From an uncultured Clostridia bacterium (lineage in GTDB: Bacteria > Bacillota > Clostridia > Oscillospirales > Oscillospiraceae), in assembly GCA_945948535.1 (NCBI GenBank), contig CAMFBN010000026.1:1-33623 (forward strand): a DNA stretch of 33,623 nt. The letters are read 5' to 3'. Positions 14,254-25,600 of this stretch are shown piece by piece. The position numbers and the translations under genes are program-made. Under the pieces are notes generated by a model. It worked only from the letters and a program-made list of their open reading frames with translations, did not search any database and had not been told where the DNA came from. Position 1 is the stretch's first letter, and the number at the start of each line of letters is the position of its first letter.

Positions 14254-16017
14254 ATGTATCCTATTCTCACCGCATCGGCGGAGAACCGGCAGACCATTGA
14301 CGTGTTTGGCGGGTACAATCACAATCTCCGCATCAATGAAAACGAATTCTATGACATGGAAAATCTGACATCCGATGTATACCCGGTGCTGTCCCCCAGA
14401 AAGGCGCGGGGCCTGTATCGGGACGGGGTGAACGTGCAGGGCATGACTGCCAAGGACAGCCTGTGCTATGTGGATGGAAGATTCTTTGTGATGAATGAAT
14501 ACCGGGTGGATATGGGGCTTTCCACGGAGGAATCAGACTGTCCGAAACAGCTGATCTCCATGGGCGCTTACGTCATCATTCTCCCGGATAAGAAATATAT
14601 CAACACCGCTGACCTCAGCGACTACGGACAGATTGAGGCGGAGGTGACAACCACGGCCCCTGTTACCTTTACGCCCTGCAAGATGGACGGCACCACCTTC
14701 ACTCCGGACTATATTCAGCCGACCCAGCCTAATGAGCCTGCCAATATGGCCCTGTGGATGGACACCAGCGTCACGCCACACTCCCTGCGGCAATGGTCTG
14801 AAAGCACAGGCATGTGGACGAGCATTGCCGTGACCTATGTGAAGATCCAGAGCGCCAGCATTGGGATGCCGTTTCAGGAGTATGACGGCGTAAAGCTGAG
14901 TATCCCTGACGGCCTGACTGCTGCCACAGCGGAGCAGCTAAAAGCACTGGACGGCGTTGCAATCGTCTATGCGCATGGGGATGACTTCATCACCGTTGTC
15001 GGCATTCTTGACGCGGAAACCACCATAGAGGAGGCAGTTACCGTGTCCAGGAAGATGCCGAAGATGGATTTCGTTGTGGAAAACGACAATCGGCTTTGGG
15101 GATGCCGGTATGGCCTGAATAACGACGGAGAGGTTGTCAACGAGCTATATGCCAGCAAGCTGGGTGACTTTCGGAACTGGCAGTGCTACATGGGAATCAG
15201 CACGGACAGCTATGCCGTTTCCCTTGGCTCTGATGGACAGTTCACCGGGGCAATTGCACATTCCGGATATCCGCTGTTCTACAAGGAGAACTGGATGCAC
15301 AAGGTGTTCGGACAGATTCCGGCGAACTTTCAGGTGCAGACCACGGCATGCCGGGGGGTGCAGAAGGGGTGCAGCGGGAGCCTTGCCATTGTGAATGAGA
15401 TTCTGTACTACAAGTCTCAGCACGCTATCTGCGCCTATGACGGCTCCCTTCCCACGGAAATGTCCGTTGCGCTTGGAGATACCCAGTACCAGAACGCCGT
15501 GGCAGCCGCCCATGGGAACAAATACTATGTGTCCATGCAGGAGACCATGACGGGAAAGCACGTCATGCTGGTTTACGACACCGCCAAGGGGCTGTGGCAC
15601 AAGGAAAGTGGCGTGCCGGTCTTGCAGCTGTGCTCCTGCCGGGAGGAACTGTACTGCGCTGCCAAGGATGGGAAGATCTTCACCATGCTGGGCAGTGGAG
15701 ATAGCTTCGAACAGGATGTTCGCTGGTTTGCGGAGAGCAGCATGATCAACGCTTCCACCCCGGAGCGGGCCTATCTCAAGCGGATCAGCATCCGCATGGT
15801 GCTGGAACCGGGAAGCAGCGTTACCATTTCCGCCCAGTACGATTCCTGCGGCGCATGGGAAAGCCTTGGATTCTTCACCGGGACGGACCTTCGCAGTTTC
15901 ACGGTACCGGTGCGGCCAAGGCGGTGCGACCATCTGCGGCTTCGGCTGGAAGGGAAAGGGAAGGCCATGGTGTTTTCCATCACCAAGAGCATGAGCGGAG
16001 GAAGTGATAAGCCGTGA
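14254..16017 (+). CDS. Beta-propeller-like neck/tail protein (P22 gp10-like stabilisation factor)
   Basis: 587 residues with TAAGGAGG before the ATG. The protein opens with IDVFGGYNHNLRINENEFYDMENLT and a PVLSPRKARG segment, typical of phage neck proteins. Repeated beta motifs follow, such as ENDNRLWGCRYG, ELYASKLGDFRNWQ, YPLFYKENWMHKVFG and NEILYYKSQHAICAYDG. These look like blades of a propeller similar to packaged-DNA stabilisation proteins of short-tailed phages. By analogy it would close the portal channel and carry the tail. The exact homologue is uncertain; a tail nozzle is the main alternative. Its stop overlaps the next GTG start. Confidence 0.7.
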   Translation: MYPILTASAENRQTIDVFGGYNHNLRINENEFYDMENLTSDVYPVLSPRKARGLYRDGVNVQGMTAKDSLCYVDGRFFVMNEYRVDMGLSTEESDCPKQLISMGAYVIILPDKKYINTADLSDYGQIEAEVTTTAPVTFTPCKMDGTTFTPDYIQPTQPNEPANMALWMDTSVTPHSLRQWSESTGMWTSIAVTYVKIQSASIGMPFQEYDGVKLSIPDGLTAATAEQLKALDGVAIVYAHGDDFITVVGILDAETTIEEAVTVSRKMPKMDFVVENDNRLWGCRYGLNNDGEVVNELYASKLGDFRNWQCYMGISTDSYAVSLGSDGQFTGAIAHSGYPLFYKENWMHKVFGQIPANFQVQTTACRGVQKGCSGSLAIVNEILYYKSQHAICAYDGSLPTEMSVALGDTQYQNAVAAAHGNKYYVSMQETMTGKHVMLVYDTAKGLWHKESGVPVLQLCSCREELYCAAKDGKIFTMLGSGDSFEQDVRWFAESSMINASTPERAYLKRISIRMVLEPGSSVTISAQYDSCGAWESLGFFTGTDLRSFTVPVRPRRCDHLRLRLEGKGKAMVFSITKSMSGGSDKP

Positions 16018-16739
16018 TTGAAATAAGACAGCCGAATATCACCGCAAAGACGGAGACAGAGCAGATTCTGCAAATGCGCTCCTATCTGTACCAGCTGTCC
16101 CAGCAGCTGCAATGGGCCTTCTCCACAATCAGCACGGAGGTGCGCACGGATTCCACCACAGCAGCTTCCGTGCAGGGGAATAAACAGGGAAGCGACCCGG
16201 CGAAGACCTTTGCGGAGCTTAAAAACCTGATTATCAAAAGCGCGGATATCGTGGATGCCTACTATTCAGAGATCAACGGAAGGCTGGAAAAGATATACGT
16301 CGCACAGTCCGACTTCGGCACCTATAAGGAACAGGCTGGATTGGACATTCGGCAGAATGCCGACGGGGTCAGTCAGCTGTTTGAGAATTTCCGGCAGATT
16401 TCCGGAACTGTGGAGGAAATCCACAGTGATCTGATTGCGACCAATGCATATATCCGAACGGGCCTGCTTGCCGATGGCGAAAACGGACACCCGGTGTACG
16501 GTCTTGAAATCGGGCAGACCAACACCGTTGACGGACAGACGGTATTTGACAAGTTCGCCCGGTTCAGCGCTGACCGGCTTAGCTTCTTCGACAGCAACGA
16601 CACGGAGGTGGCCTATATTTCCGACTACAAGCTGTATATCACAAATGCGGAGATTAGAGGAAGTCTGCGGATTGTAGATCGGTTCAAAATTTACTACAAC
16701 AACGGGCTTGCGTTCCAGTGGATTGGAGGTGAATCGTAG
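16014..16739 (+). CDS. Tail/fibre-attachment structural protein
   Basis: 241 residues starting at a GTG that overlaps the previous stop (GTGA), with GGAGGAAG upstream. The N-terminus is IEIRQPNITAKTETEQILQMRSYLY, then a Gln-rich helix, coiled-coil-like segments (NADGVSQLFENFRQISGTVEEI) and a C-terminal beta region around YGLEIGQTN, ARFSADRLSFFDSNDTEVAYIS and EIRGSLRIVDRF. That C-terminal layout is common in proteins that link tails to fibres. It likely anchors the next protein to the virion. Exact role is inferred. Confidence 0.65.
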   Translation: MIEIRQPNITAKTETEQILQMRSYLYQLSQQLQWAFSTISTEVRTDSTTAASVQGNKQGSDPAKTFAELKNLIIKSADIVDAYYSEINGRLEKIYVAQSDFGTYKEQAGLDIRQNADGVSQLFENFRQISGTVEEIHSDLIATNAYIRTGLLADGENGHPVYGLEIGQTNTVDGQTVFDKFARFSADRLSFFDSNDTEVAYISDYKLYITNAEIRGSLRIVDRFKIYYNNGLAFQWIGGES

Positions 16740-16741
16740 CA

Positions 16742-18595
16742 ATGATTCCAACAAATGCGAGTGCGAGCAAAACAGTTGCAAGCATTTTTGATGTTATAAC
16801 TATCAGTTGTGCAATCTACAGTAATGATGCATACATTCCATATTTTGATGTCTATTGTGACGGAACGCTTATCGGGAAAACAGATACAGGAAACAGTTCT
16901 GCCATAACGACTTTTTCGGATATTGAATACATGATACCGGATTGCACAGAAGCATTTAGCGATTTTTCAAATGAATACGCTGAACTGGAGTTTGTTATGC
17001 GAGAATATTACGGCGATGAGATCAATTTACAACCAAGTTCATTCAAAGTAAAAGTCTCTCGCCCTGATCCGCCATCCGTAACAATTGAAGGAAGTAATGT
17101 AGGAGAAAGTATTGAAATTCATATAAGGGGTATTGCCAGAGCGTTTGTTTTGAAAATTTACGCAAAGGTTAAATCAAACAAAGAATACATCTCAAGCTTT
17201 AGCGAAAACTATGATTCTTTCCCTTCAAATTATGCGATCGACGATGATGAACCGCTTCTGCCAGAATATGATCCAAATACTTTTTTAGAAACTTATACCT
17301 ATTGGACACCGGATTATGAAATATGCAAACTATTTCCAACCCAAAAAGAGGAAACGTGCACAATTATTTTGGAAATATATGCAAACGACGTGCTATACAG
17401 AGAAACCGAGACACAATTCCGACTGAAAGTTCCTGAGAACGATATTACAAAACCAGCAATTTCTTCTGTTGAAATCTTACCTGTCAGCACATTGGAAGGT
17501 GATATGGCTTCTCTGTATCTTCGCGGAAAGACCGGATTGAAAGCAAATATTGATGCGGAAAGTACGTATTCAACGATTGCGGAGTATTCCGTTAACGTTG
17601 GACATGTGAGCGCAAAAGGGAATCCGGCAGTAATCGATGCATTGGCGGACAGCGGAGAACTTACGGCGACTGTGAAGGTTACAGACGCCAGAGGGTTCGT
17701 CCGGACGGTGACGCAGGATATTTATATTTATCCATACAGCCGGCCTAAGATCGTTCCTTATACCGGATATACGAATATTATCTGTGAACGGGCCAAGGCT
17801 ACCGGTGAGCTTCACAGTGACGGAAGTTATCTTGCCATTATGGCTGGAAAGCGATTCACAAGCATTGTGCACAATGGCGTGGAGCTGAACAGCTGCCGTC
17901 TGCGGTACCGGTACAAACCAACCACCACGGATGCCTTCGGGGACTGGGTGACGCTGCTGGAGGACGGTAGCACGGAGACGGAAATCCAGCTGCTTGCCGG
18001 GAACGTGGTCAGCGACACCAACACTTCCTATGACATCGAGCTATCTGTCATTGACGCGGTTGGAACGGAGCACGTGATCCGGTTCGCCGTTATGACGTCT
18101 GCAATCAGCTTTGTTCTATACGACGGCGTGGACGGAGCGGCTTTCGGAAAGTATCCGGAGGAACCCCATGTTGTCGATGTTGCAAGCCACATGACGCTGC
18201 GCGTTCGTGGACGGCTGGAAGTTCTTGGGGCTAGCTGGGACAGCCTGAATCTGGCAGATGGCATGGAGGAATCCCCACACGCCTACGGTCGGCAGGATGA
18301 CACCGGGTGCTATTATCAGGTTTCCAACGGCAACCATGTGCAGGTCGCCTTCAACTGCTCGTATCATTACGCTGGAACAGCACAGGTTGTGAACATGACG
18401 CCAATCCCGGAGGAATACCGTCCGGAGCGGACGGTATGCAGCATCTGCCCTGCAAATGACCGGCGGCTGGCACTGGTCACGGTGAAGCCGGATGGGTATA
18501 TCCGGATTGAATGGATTCAGACAATCGCTTCCAGCTCCAACACCACGTCGGCTACGGTACTGTGGGTGGACGGATATCTGGACTACTGGGTATAA
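16742..18595 (+). CDS. Tail fibre / receptor-binding protein, DUF859-like, with AT-rich N-terminal half
   Basis: 617 residues. The C-terminal part is GC-rich like its neighbours and contains DIYIYPYSRPKIVPYTGYT, SFVLYDGVDGAAFGKYPEE and a closing jelly-roll-like segment (YRPERTVCSICPANDRR, ATVLWVDGYLDYWV). These resemble DUF859-type tail and host-contact proteins. The first 270 or so residues are encoded by distinctly AT-rich DNA: sample lines count to 30-37% G+C against 53-60% just outside. The switch is sharp at the start codon and gradual near 17500-17600. This suggests the N-terminal half was exchanged by recombination. GGAGGT precedes the ATG. Confidence 0.72.
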   Translation: MIPTNASASKTVASIFDVITISCAIYSNDAYIPYFDVYCDGTLIGKTDTGNSSAITTFSDIEYMIPDCTEAFSDFSNEYAELEFVMREYYGDEINLQPSSFKVKVSRPDPPSVTIEGSNVGESIEIHIRGIARAFVLKIYAKVKSNKEYISSFSENYDSFPSNYAIDDDEPLLPEYDPNTFLETYTYWTPDYEICKLFPTQKEETCTIILEIYANDVLYRETETQFRLKVPENDITKPAISSVEILPVSTLEGDMASLYLRGKTGLKANIDAESTYSTIAEYSVNVGHVSAKGNPAVIDALADSGELTATVKVTDARGFVRTVTQDIYIYPYSRPKIVPYTGYTNIICERAKATGELHSDGSYLAIMAGKRFTSIVHNGVELNSCRLRYRYKPTTTDAFGDWVTLLEDGSTETEIQLLAGNVVSDTNTSYDIELSVIDAVGTEHVIRFAVMTSAISFVLYDGVDGAAFGKYPEEPHVVDVASHMTLRVRGRLEVLGASWDSLNLADGMEESPHAYGRQDDTGCYYQVSNGNHVQVAFNCSYHYAGTAQVVNMTPIPEEYRPERTVCSICPANDRRLALVTVKPDGYIRIEWIQTIASSSNTTSATVLWVDGYLDYWV

Positions 18596-18608
18596 GGAGG
18601 AAAGGAAA

Positions 18609-19643
18609 ATGGCATTTACATTCACGCCGTATCAAAAAAAGGAATATCAGCAGAGCGAAAAGGTAACTCAGGCGGAAAATGACCTGAATCAGCACAAGCA
18701 GAACAAGCCCGGTGAATATCAGAGTCAGTGGCAGGGGCAGATGAACGACCTTCTGAACAAGTACCAGAACCGTGGTCCGTTCCAGTACGATATCAACGCC
18801 GATGCCATGTACCAGCAGCTCCTTGACCGCTATGTGCAGCAGGGGCAGCAGGCTATGATGGACACCATGGGGCAGGCCGCTGCCATGACCGGGGGCTACG
18901 GAAACAGCTACGCCCAGAGCGTTGGCCAGCAGACCTATCAGGGGTACTTGCAGGGCGCTTATGACATGATGCCCCAGTTTTATCAGATGGCCCTTGACAG
19001 ATACCAGATGGAAGGGGACGACCTTCTGAGCCAGTACGGACTTCTTTCCGATCAGGAGGACAGAGCGTACAGTCAGTACATGGATCAGCTTAACCAGTAC
19101 TACGCACAGCTTGACCGGCTGCAGGGTGTGTACGAAAGCGAACGGGACTATGACTTCGGAAAATACCAGTACGACCAGAGTTTCGACTACAACGCCTACA
19201 TGGACAATCAGAACTACCAGTACAAGGCAGATCGGGACGCTGTGGCGGATGAACAGTGGCGGAGGGAGTTTGAAGAAAACGTCCGGCAGTACAACGAGAA
19301 CATGGCATGGCAAAAGCAAAAGGCGCAGATGGAGTATGAAGCGGCTATGGCAGCGGCGGCGGCAAAACAGGCAGCTCAGAACGTTGTCTATTACGACGGA
19401 GATAGCGGAAGCAGCGAAGTGCCTTATGAGCGCAGCTCTGCGGACGCATATTTCAACAGAATGATTTCCACCGGAACCACCGGCAGCGGAAAGAGCGTGA
19501 ATCTTGGAACCGCAAGCGGTCAGAGAGCACTGAAAAGCTCCGTCAACAGTGAAATCAACGCCGCGCTGAAAGCAGGCGCTATCACCAGCCAGGAGGCGGC
19601 AGAGCTGAAGAAAACCTACGCCCCGAGAGGATACACCTACTGA
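18609..19643 (+). CDS. Gln/Tyr-rich probable internal virion (ejection) protein
   Basis: 344 residues from ATG 18609 after AAGGAGG; the longer frame upstream lies in the fibre gene. The composition is striking: very rich in Gln, Tyr, Asp and Met, with helical repeats (QQLLDRYVQQGQQAMMDTM, DQLNQYYAQLDRLQ, YQYDQSFDYNAYMDNQNY), an Ala-rich helix (AAMAAAAAKQAAQN) and a small folded end (SEINAALKAGAITSQEAAELK). Such extended, polar proteins next to giant polyvalent genes in short-tailed phages are often packaged and injected with DNA. Function is inferred; a tail chaperone is less likely. Confidence 0.62.
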   Translation: MAFTFTPYQKKEYQQSEKVTQAENDLNQHKQNKPGEYQSQWQGQMNDLLNKYQNRGPFQYDINADAMYQQLLDRYVQQGQQAMMDTMGQAAAMTGGYGNSYAQSVGQQTYQGYLQGAYDMMPQFYQMALDRYQMEGDDLLSQYGLLSDQEDRAYSQYMDQLNQYYAQLDRLQGVYESERDYDFGKYQYDQSFDYNAYMDNQNYQYKADRDAVADEQWRREFEENVRQYNENMAWQKQKAQMEYEAAMAAAAAKQAAQNVVYYDGDSGSSEVPYERSSADAYFNRMISTGTTGSGKSVNLGTASGQRALKSSVNSEINAALKAGAITSQEAAELKKTYAPRGYTY

Positions 19644-19658
19644 TAGGAGGGTATTACC

Positions 19659-22600
19659 ATGTCAGATTATTTCAAAAAGCGGATGGATTCCGTATTCGGA
19701 AGCGAAGAAACCAGAAAAAGCAGCGTAGACAGCAGCTTTATCGATTCCTTCGTGAAGGATTCCAACGACTTTTTCACAAGGGCAAAGACCGACTTTGAAA
19801 GCGATGATACGCAGTTCTGGGATGTTCGGTATGCGGCGCGGCAGAACACGGCGAATAATCTCCGAAAAAGAAGCTTTCAGATCCAGCAGTATCTGGACGA
19901 AAACAGAGACAGCATGGACAAGACCGAATATGACAGGATCAAAACCACTCTGGACGATTTCGGGAGACGGACCGCGCAGTCCATGTTCTCCCTGTATCGG
20001 AAGAACCGGCAGTTGGGCAGGCGGGAATATTCCGCCTCCGACTACGAAACCGATCAGCAGGACAGCGGAAGGGAGGAAACCGATTCCCTTGAGCAGGAGA
20101 TCCGGGATCTGGAAGCTATCATTGACGGGACGGATTATGACTGGACAGACGTGAACCAGCGAAACAAGGCAAGTCAGGCCGTTGACCGGCTGCAAGATTT
20201 GCAGGACAGATACACGCAGTCGCGGTATCAGGAAATGCTGGACACGCTTTCCGAGAAAGACCGGAAGGCGCTGGAAAACACCAACGGCAGGGACAATACC
20301 ATGGCCTACGGATATCTTCTTCAGAAGGGCTATAGCCGGGAAGATATCAACGCCATGTACGAAACCATGAAGCGGGAAAAGACGGCGGAGGTATCCGACA
20401 AGGCGCTGGAAACGGTCTATGACAAGACCGGGAAAAACGTTGGCACCGCTGCTGCTGGGTTCGCCGGGGCAAGAGCCGGGAATCTGGTAGGCGCTGTCAC
20501 CGGCACCTTCCAGACTGTGCACGACGCGGCAAAACACTACTTGCAGGGTTCCCAGTACAACGGGACTGACCCAAATGCGCTTGGATACCTGCCAAGCCGG
20601 ATGGCGGGGGCTGCCGATCAGGCGGTATCTGACGCAATTGAGGGGGAAAACGGCGGTATCCTTCGCAAGGGAGCTGCATTCGTGTACCGCGGCGCGGCAA
20701 ACGCGGCGGACAATCTGGCGAGAATGGCAGTTTCCTCCGCAATCGGCGGGCCTGCCCTCGGAGAGGGCGTAAACAGCGCGTTCTCTTTTACACAGGGATT
20801 TCAGAGTACCTACAGAGAGGCTCAGGAAAAGGGCGGTTCTCCGCTTCAGGGACTGCTTGTCGGTTCTGTAGACGGCGGAATGGAAGTATTCACGGAAAGC
20901 AAGACGTTTGAACGGTGGATGAACCTGAAAGACCCTGAGCTGATTGGCGAGGGCGTGTACGAATGGCTGAAATCCGCCGCAATCGGTATCGGCAACGAAA
21001 TCACCGAGGAAGAAGCGTCCTATATTGCCAACACCATCGCAGATGCCGTTGTCATGGCGGACAAAAGCGAAAGCGCGGAGTATATCAAAGCTGCCGTCGC
21101 GGAAGGGAAAACCCCGGCACAGGCCCGGTGGGAGCTTGTCAAGAAGTACGCACACGAGATGGCTGTGACGGCGGCAGATACCGCTATGTCCACTATCCTC
21201 ATGGAAGGCGCAACCGGCGCGGTCGCGAATTACCAGTATAAGAAAACCTACGGAGGTTCCTCTGCGGAGCTGGTGCAGGAGGGACTGGAAAGCCCGGAGG
21301 GCACAAAGAGCCGTGACCTTGCCGAACAGTATCAGAAGAAGCTGGATGAAGGGAAGTCTCTTTCCGGAGCCGAACTGCAAAGGCTGGTGAATGCCAACGA
21401 GGCGCAGTTTGCACAGGAGACAGAAACACAGACGGATGATGAAACCGACAGCGTACCGGGATTGAATGTGGCTGATTCTGAAATGGAAACAACCACCGAG
21501 GAGCCGGAGAAATCCGTCACTCTGGAATCCCTTTCCGAAAAGTATGGCCCCTACGCGGAGGCGATGCGCAGAAACCATCTGGAAGGACAGAACGCAGAAG
21601 AATATGACAGGGCGTTCCAGATCGCCTACGATATGGGAAAGTCCGGCCTGAATAAAGACGCTCTCAGCCGCGTGGAAGCGCTTGGAAGCCTGAAAGACAG
21701 CCAGAAGGAGATTGCCTATGAGATCGGGCAATCCGCAGCTGCTGCCGAAGCCAAGGCACAGAGCGCAAAAAACGCGGAGGCATCCAACGGGAAAACGGGG
21801 TGGCACAAGGGCGTTGTGCGCGGCGAGGGCGTCAAAATAGCAGATCTTACTAAGGAATTCAACGACCCGCAACGCAAGGCCTACAGCACGCTGAGCACCA
21901 TCGCGGAGGCCACCGGAATCGACATTGTCCTGTACAAGCCCCAGGCGGATGAAAACGGCGTATTTCAGGGTGAGCAGGGCCGCTTCAAGTGGAGCGATAA
22001 CACCATATACATTGATGTGAATGCGGGTCTATCCGGGGAAAAGGACGTTGGAAGCCTTGCAAAATACACAATGCTGCGCACTTACGGGCATGAATTTACG
22101 CATTTTATTGAAAAGTGGAATCCGGAGCAGTATAATGATTTCAGAAAAGCGGTTTTTGAAACCATGGAAAACCCGGAGGACCTGATTGAAACCAGACTCG
22201 CACAGGACAGCACCGGGAAAATGAGCTATGACGATGCCAGCCGGGAGGTCGTGGCTGAGTCCATGACGGATATCCTGGAGGATTCCCAGTTCCTTCAGAA
22301 GCTGGCGGACAGGAATAAAAGCGTTTTCCAGATTCTGAAGGACAAGCTGAAGGAATTCGTTTCCAACCTGAAAAGCTATTTCAAGTCCCTTGCAAAGAAT
22401 GGTTCCAGAGAGGCAAAGCAGCTGAAAAAAGAGGTTGGAGACAGCATTTCCTATCTGGAAGGGATTGTAAAGCGTTTTGACGAGATTGCTGTTCAGGCTG
22501 TTGAAAACTACCAGAAGACGGTGGCGGAGGATGAGGTTGAAACTGAAACGATGGAAGAAGATTCCGCTACATCTTCCCAGAAAGAGACGGAGACATCCTT

Positions 22601-25600
22601 CGAGGAAGTATTCTGGAATGCGACCCCGGAAGAACGAAAAGAGGTTGTAGATGCAATCGATGAAAACATGGGCGGCCTAACGCACATGTATCCTACGGAA
22701 CTGCCTGCGCTGGAACCAGAAGAAACAGTTTCTGAAAATGCAATCGAAGAGCCTTCCGTTTCTCAGTATGATGGTTTCTCCGTCACTGCCAATACCGAAA
22801 GAGGAACGCTGGAAATCCGATTTGACATCAAGCCAAGCGAGAATGTGCGGAACGTTCTGAAGGAAAACAAGTTCCGGTGGAGCAGCAAGAATAAGCTGTG
22901 GTACGGAAAAGCAGACCAGAGTGAAATTTCCAAACGCATTTCTGATGCAATGAACGCTGCTGAGAATTCTTCTGCATCTCAGGAGCCGGTTGCAGAAAAT
23001 AATCAACTGCTGGATAAACCGGCAGTGAATAATACAGAGGAGGTAACACCAAATGCCGAAACTGATGTACGAGGACAGGAAGAAAGCAATGGAGCCTTAC
23101 GGGAAGATCACCAGGGAGGAATACCTGAATCTGAACAGCCTGGCGAAGGAAATCCACGATTACTGGATGAAGTGGAAGCCGAGCCTGTACAACAGCATGA
23201 GCAAGAAGGAACTGCTGGAGTACCTGGAGAACGAGGGCCAGAGGCTGGACGATCTGGCAGCGGACCTGATTCAGAGCGGGATGGACGTTCCGGGGGCGCT
23301 GGAAGTGGTGCGGTCTCAGATTTACGACGAGATGCAGACGTAAACCAGGACGATAGCGGCCTTTCCGAAACTGTCCAGCGGGAGATTGAACAAAAATCCA
23401 CGGAAAAGCCAAAGGGCGAGAATTATTCCATCGGTGAAAGCCTGAATCTTGCAAAGGGAGAAAAGGGCAGATACCGGGACAACGTTTCCGCGCTTCGCCT
23501 CATTCACCAGCTGAATCATGAGGGCCGATTTGCCACAAAGGAGGAGCAGGAGGTTCTTTCCAGATATGTTGGCTGGGGCGGACTGGACGGCGCTTTCGGA
23601 GAGCTTGCCTATAACCGGGAGACCCGGAAAAGCGAGATGAGGCCGAAAACCGGATGGGAAAAGGAATTTCAGGAGCTGCGGCAGCTTGTGACGGACGGTA
23701 TTATTTCAGAAGAAGAATACCGGGGCATGAGCGAAAGCACGAAGAACGCCCACTATACGTCCATGGAAGTGATCTCTGCCATGTATGACGGCCTGAAAAA
23801 ACTGGGCTTCCAGGGAGGAAGGATGCTGGAGCCAAGCAGCGGCGTTGGCAATTTCGTCGGCGGTATGCCGGCGGACATGACATCCAGCGTCAAGAGCTGG
23901 ACCATGGTGGAGCTGGACAGAGTGACCGGTCAGATTGCGAAGTACCTGTACCCAAACAACGATGTGCGGATCGAGGGCTTCCAGGATGCGAACATCCCGA
24001 ACGATTATATGGATGTTGCAATTGGCAATGTTCCATTTGGTAACTACGGTGTCGTTGACAGGACATACCCGAAGCGTGTGACGAAATCCATCCACAATTA
24101 TTTCTTCGCAAAGTCCATCGACAAGGTTCGCCCCGGCGGACTGGTGATGTTCATCACATCCAGCTTTACCATGAACTCCCAGGACAATGCCATCCGGCAG
24201 TATCTCATGGACAGGGCCGACCTGCTGGGTGCCATTCGTTTGCCGAATACCGCCTTCAAAGGGAACGCCGGAACGGACGTTGTGACGGACATCCTGATTC
24301 TGAAGAAGCGTGTTCCCGGAACTGCGTATTCCGGCGAGACATTCCTGGAGGCTCCGCAAAAGAGCATCCCCGGGAGCTGGCGGACAGTCAATATAAACGA
24401 ATACTTTTCCGCTCACCCGGAAATGGTTCTTGGCAAGGAGACTGTAACCAGGGGAATGTACGGCGCTGAAACGCTTACCTATGCCCCTCTGGAGGACGCA
24501 GGGAGCCTTGGAGACCAGATTCGCTCTGCCTTTGACAAGATTACCGGGAAAATGGATTACGTCCAGAAATCTGCCCAGAGCGTCCAGAAATCAGCGGAGA
24601 AGGCGGTCAGAAAGCCGAAGGAGGGCGTATACCGCAGGGCACAGGATGGAACCATCACCAACGGCTCCGGGGTTGCCGTTACCAATGCGGATACCGCAAA
24701 GAGAATCGGCGGCATGATTGACATCCGGGATGCCTACCGGAATCTGGTGGAGCGTATCCAGCAGGGCCGGACAAAGGAAGAAATCGAAAAGGCCAGAAAA
24801 TACCTGAACCAGGTGTACGATTCCTTTGTCAAGGAAAACGGGCTTATCAACGACCCGAAGAACAAAAAAGCCTTTGAAGAAGACCCTTACCGTTTTTCTC
24901 TGTACGCTCTGGAAACGGACTACCAGAAGGGCGGAAAAGGGAAACCGTCTACGGCGAAAAAAGCGGACATCTTCACAAAGGACACCATCAAAGCCAATGT
25001 TACCGTCACCCATGCGGAGAGCGTCAGCGACGGCCTGATTGTCTCAATCAACACCACCGGCGGGGTGGATGCCTCTCTGATTGCCAGGCTCACAGGACGC
25101 AGCCAGGAGGAAGTCACCCGGGAACTGATTGGCAGCAGAATGGCCTTCAAGACCAGAAGCGGCAGCCTTGAAGCGCCGGAAACCTACCTGTCCGGCAACG
25201 TGCGGGCAAAGCTGCGGGAGGCAGAAGCGCTGGCAAGAAATGACAAGGACTTCCAGAACAATGTGGAAGAACTGCGCCGGGTGATTCCGAAGGACGTTCC
25301 CTATGATGAAATTCACGTTACCCCCGGCGCGGTGTGGGTGCCGACGGATGTGTATGCAGATTTCATCGCCCATATGCTCGGCGGAAGAAACAACGGATAT
25401 GGCGGCCCGGATGTGGAGGTTGGCTATTCCAATCAGACCGGAGAATACAAAATTCGCCTGAATAATGCCAGGCTGAAAGGCAACTACCACAACACCCAGG
25501 AATGGGGAACCAGCCGCAGAAGCTTCCTGGATCTGTTTGAATCCCTGCTCGGGAACGGAAACGTGACGGTCACTGACCGGGAGATTGATGCCAACGGAAA

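Noticed and set aside
16742..18595. Two separate genes or a frameshift in the tail protein because of the composition switch.
   Set aside because: The frame is continuous across 17500-17600 with no stop and no internal start with a good ribosome binding site; a recombinant single gene explains it better.
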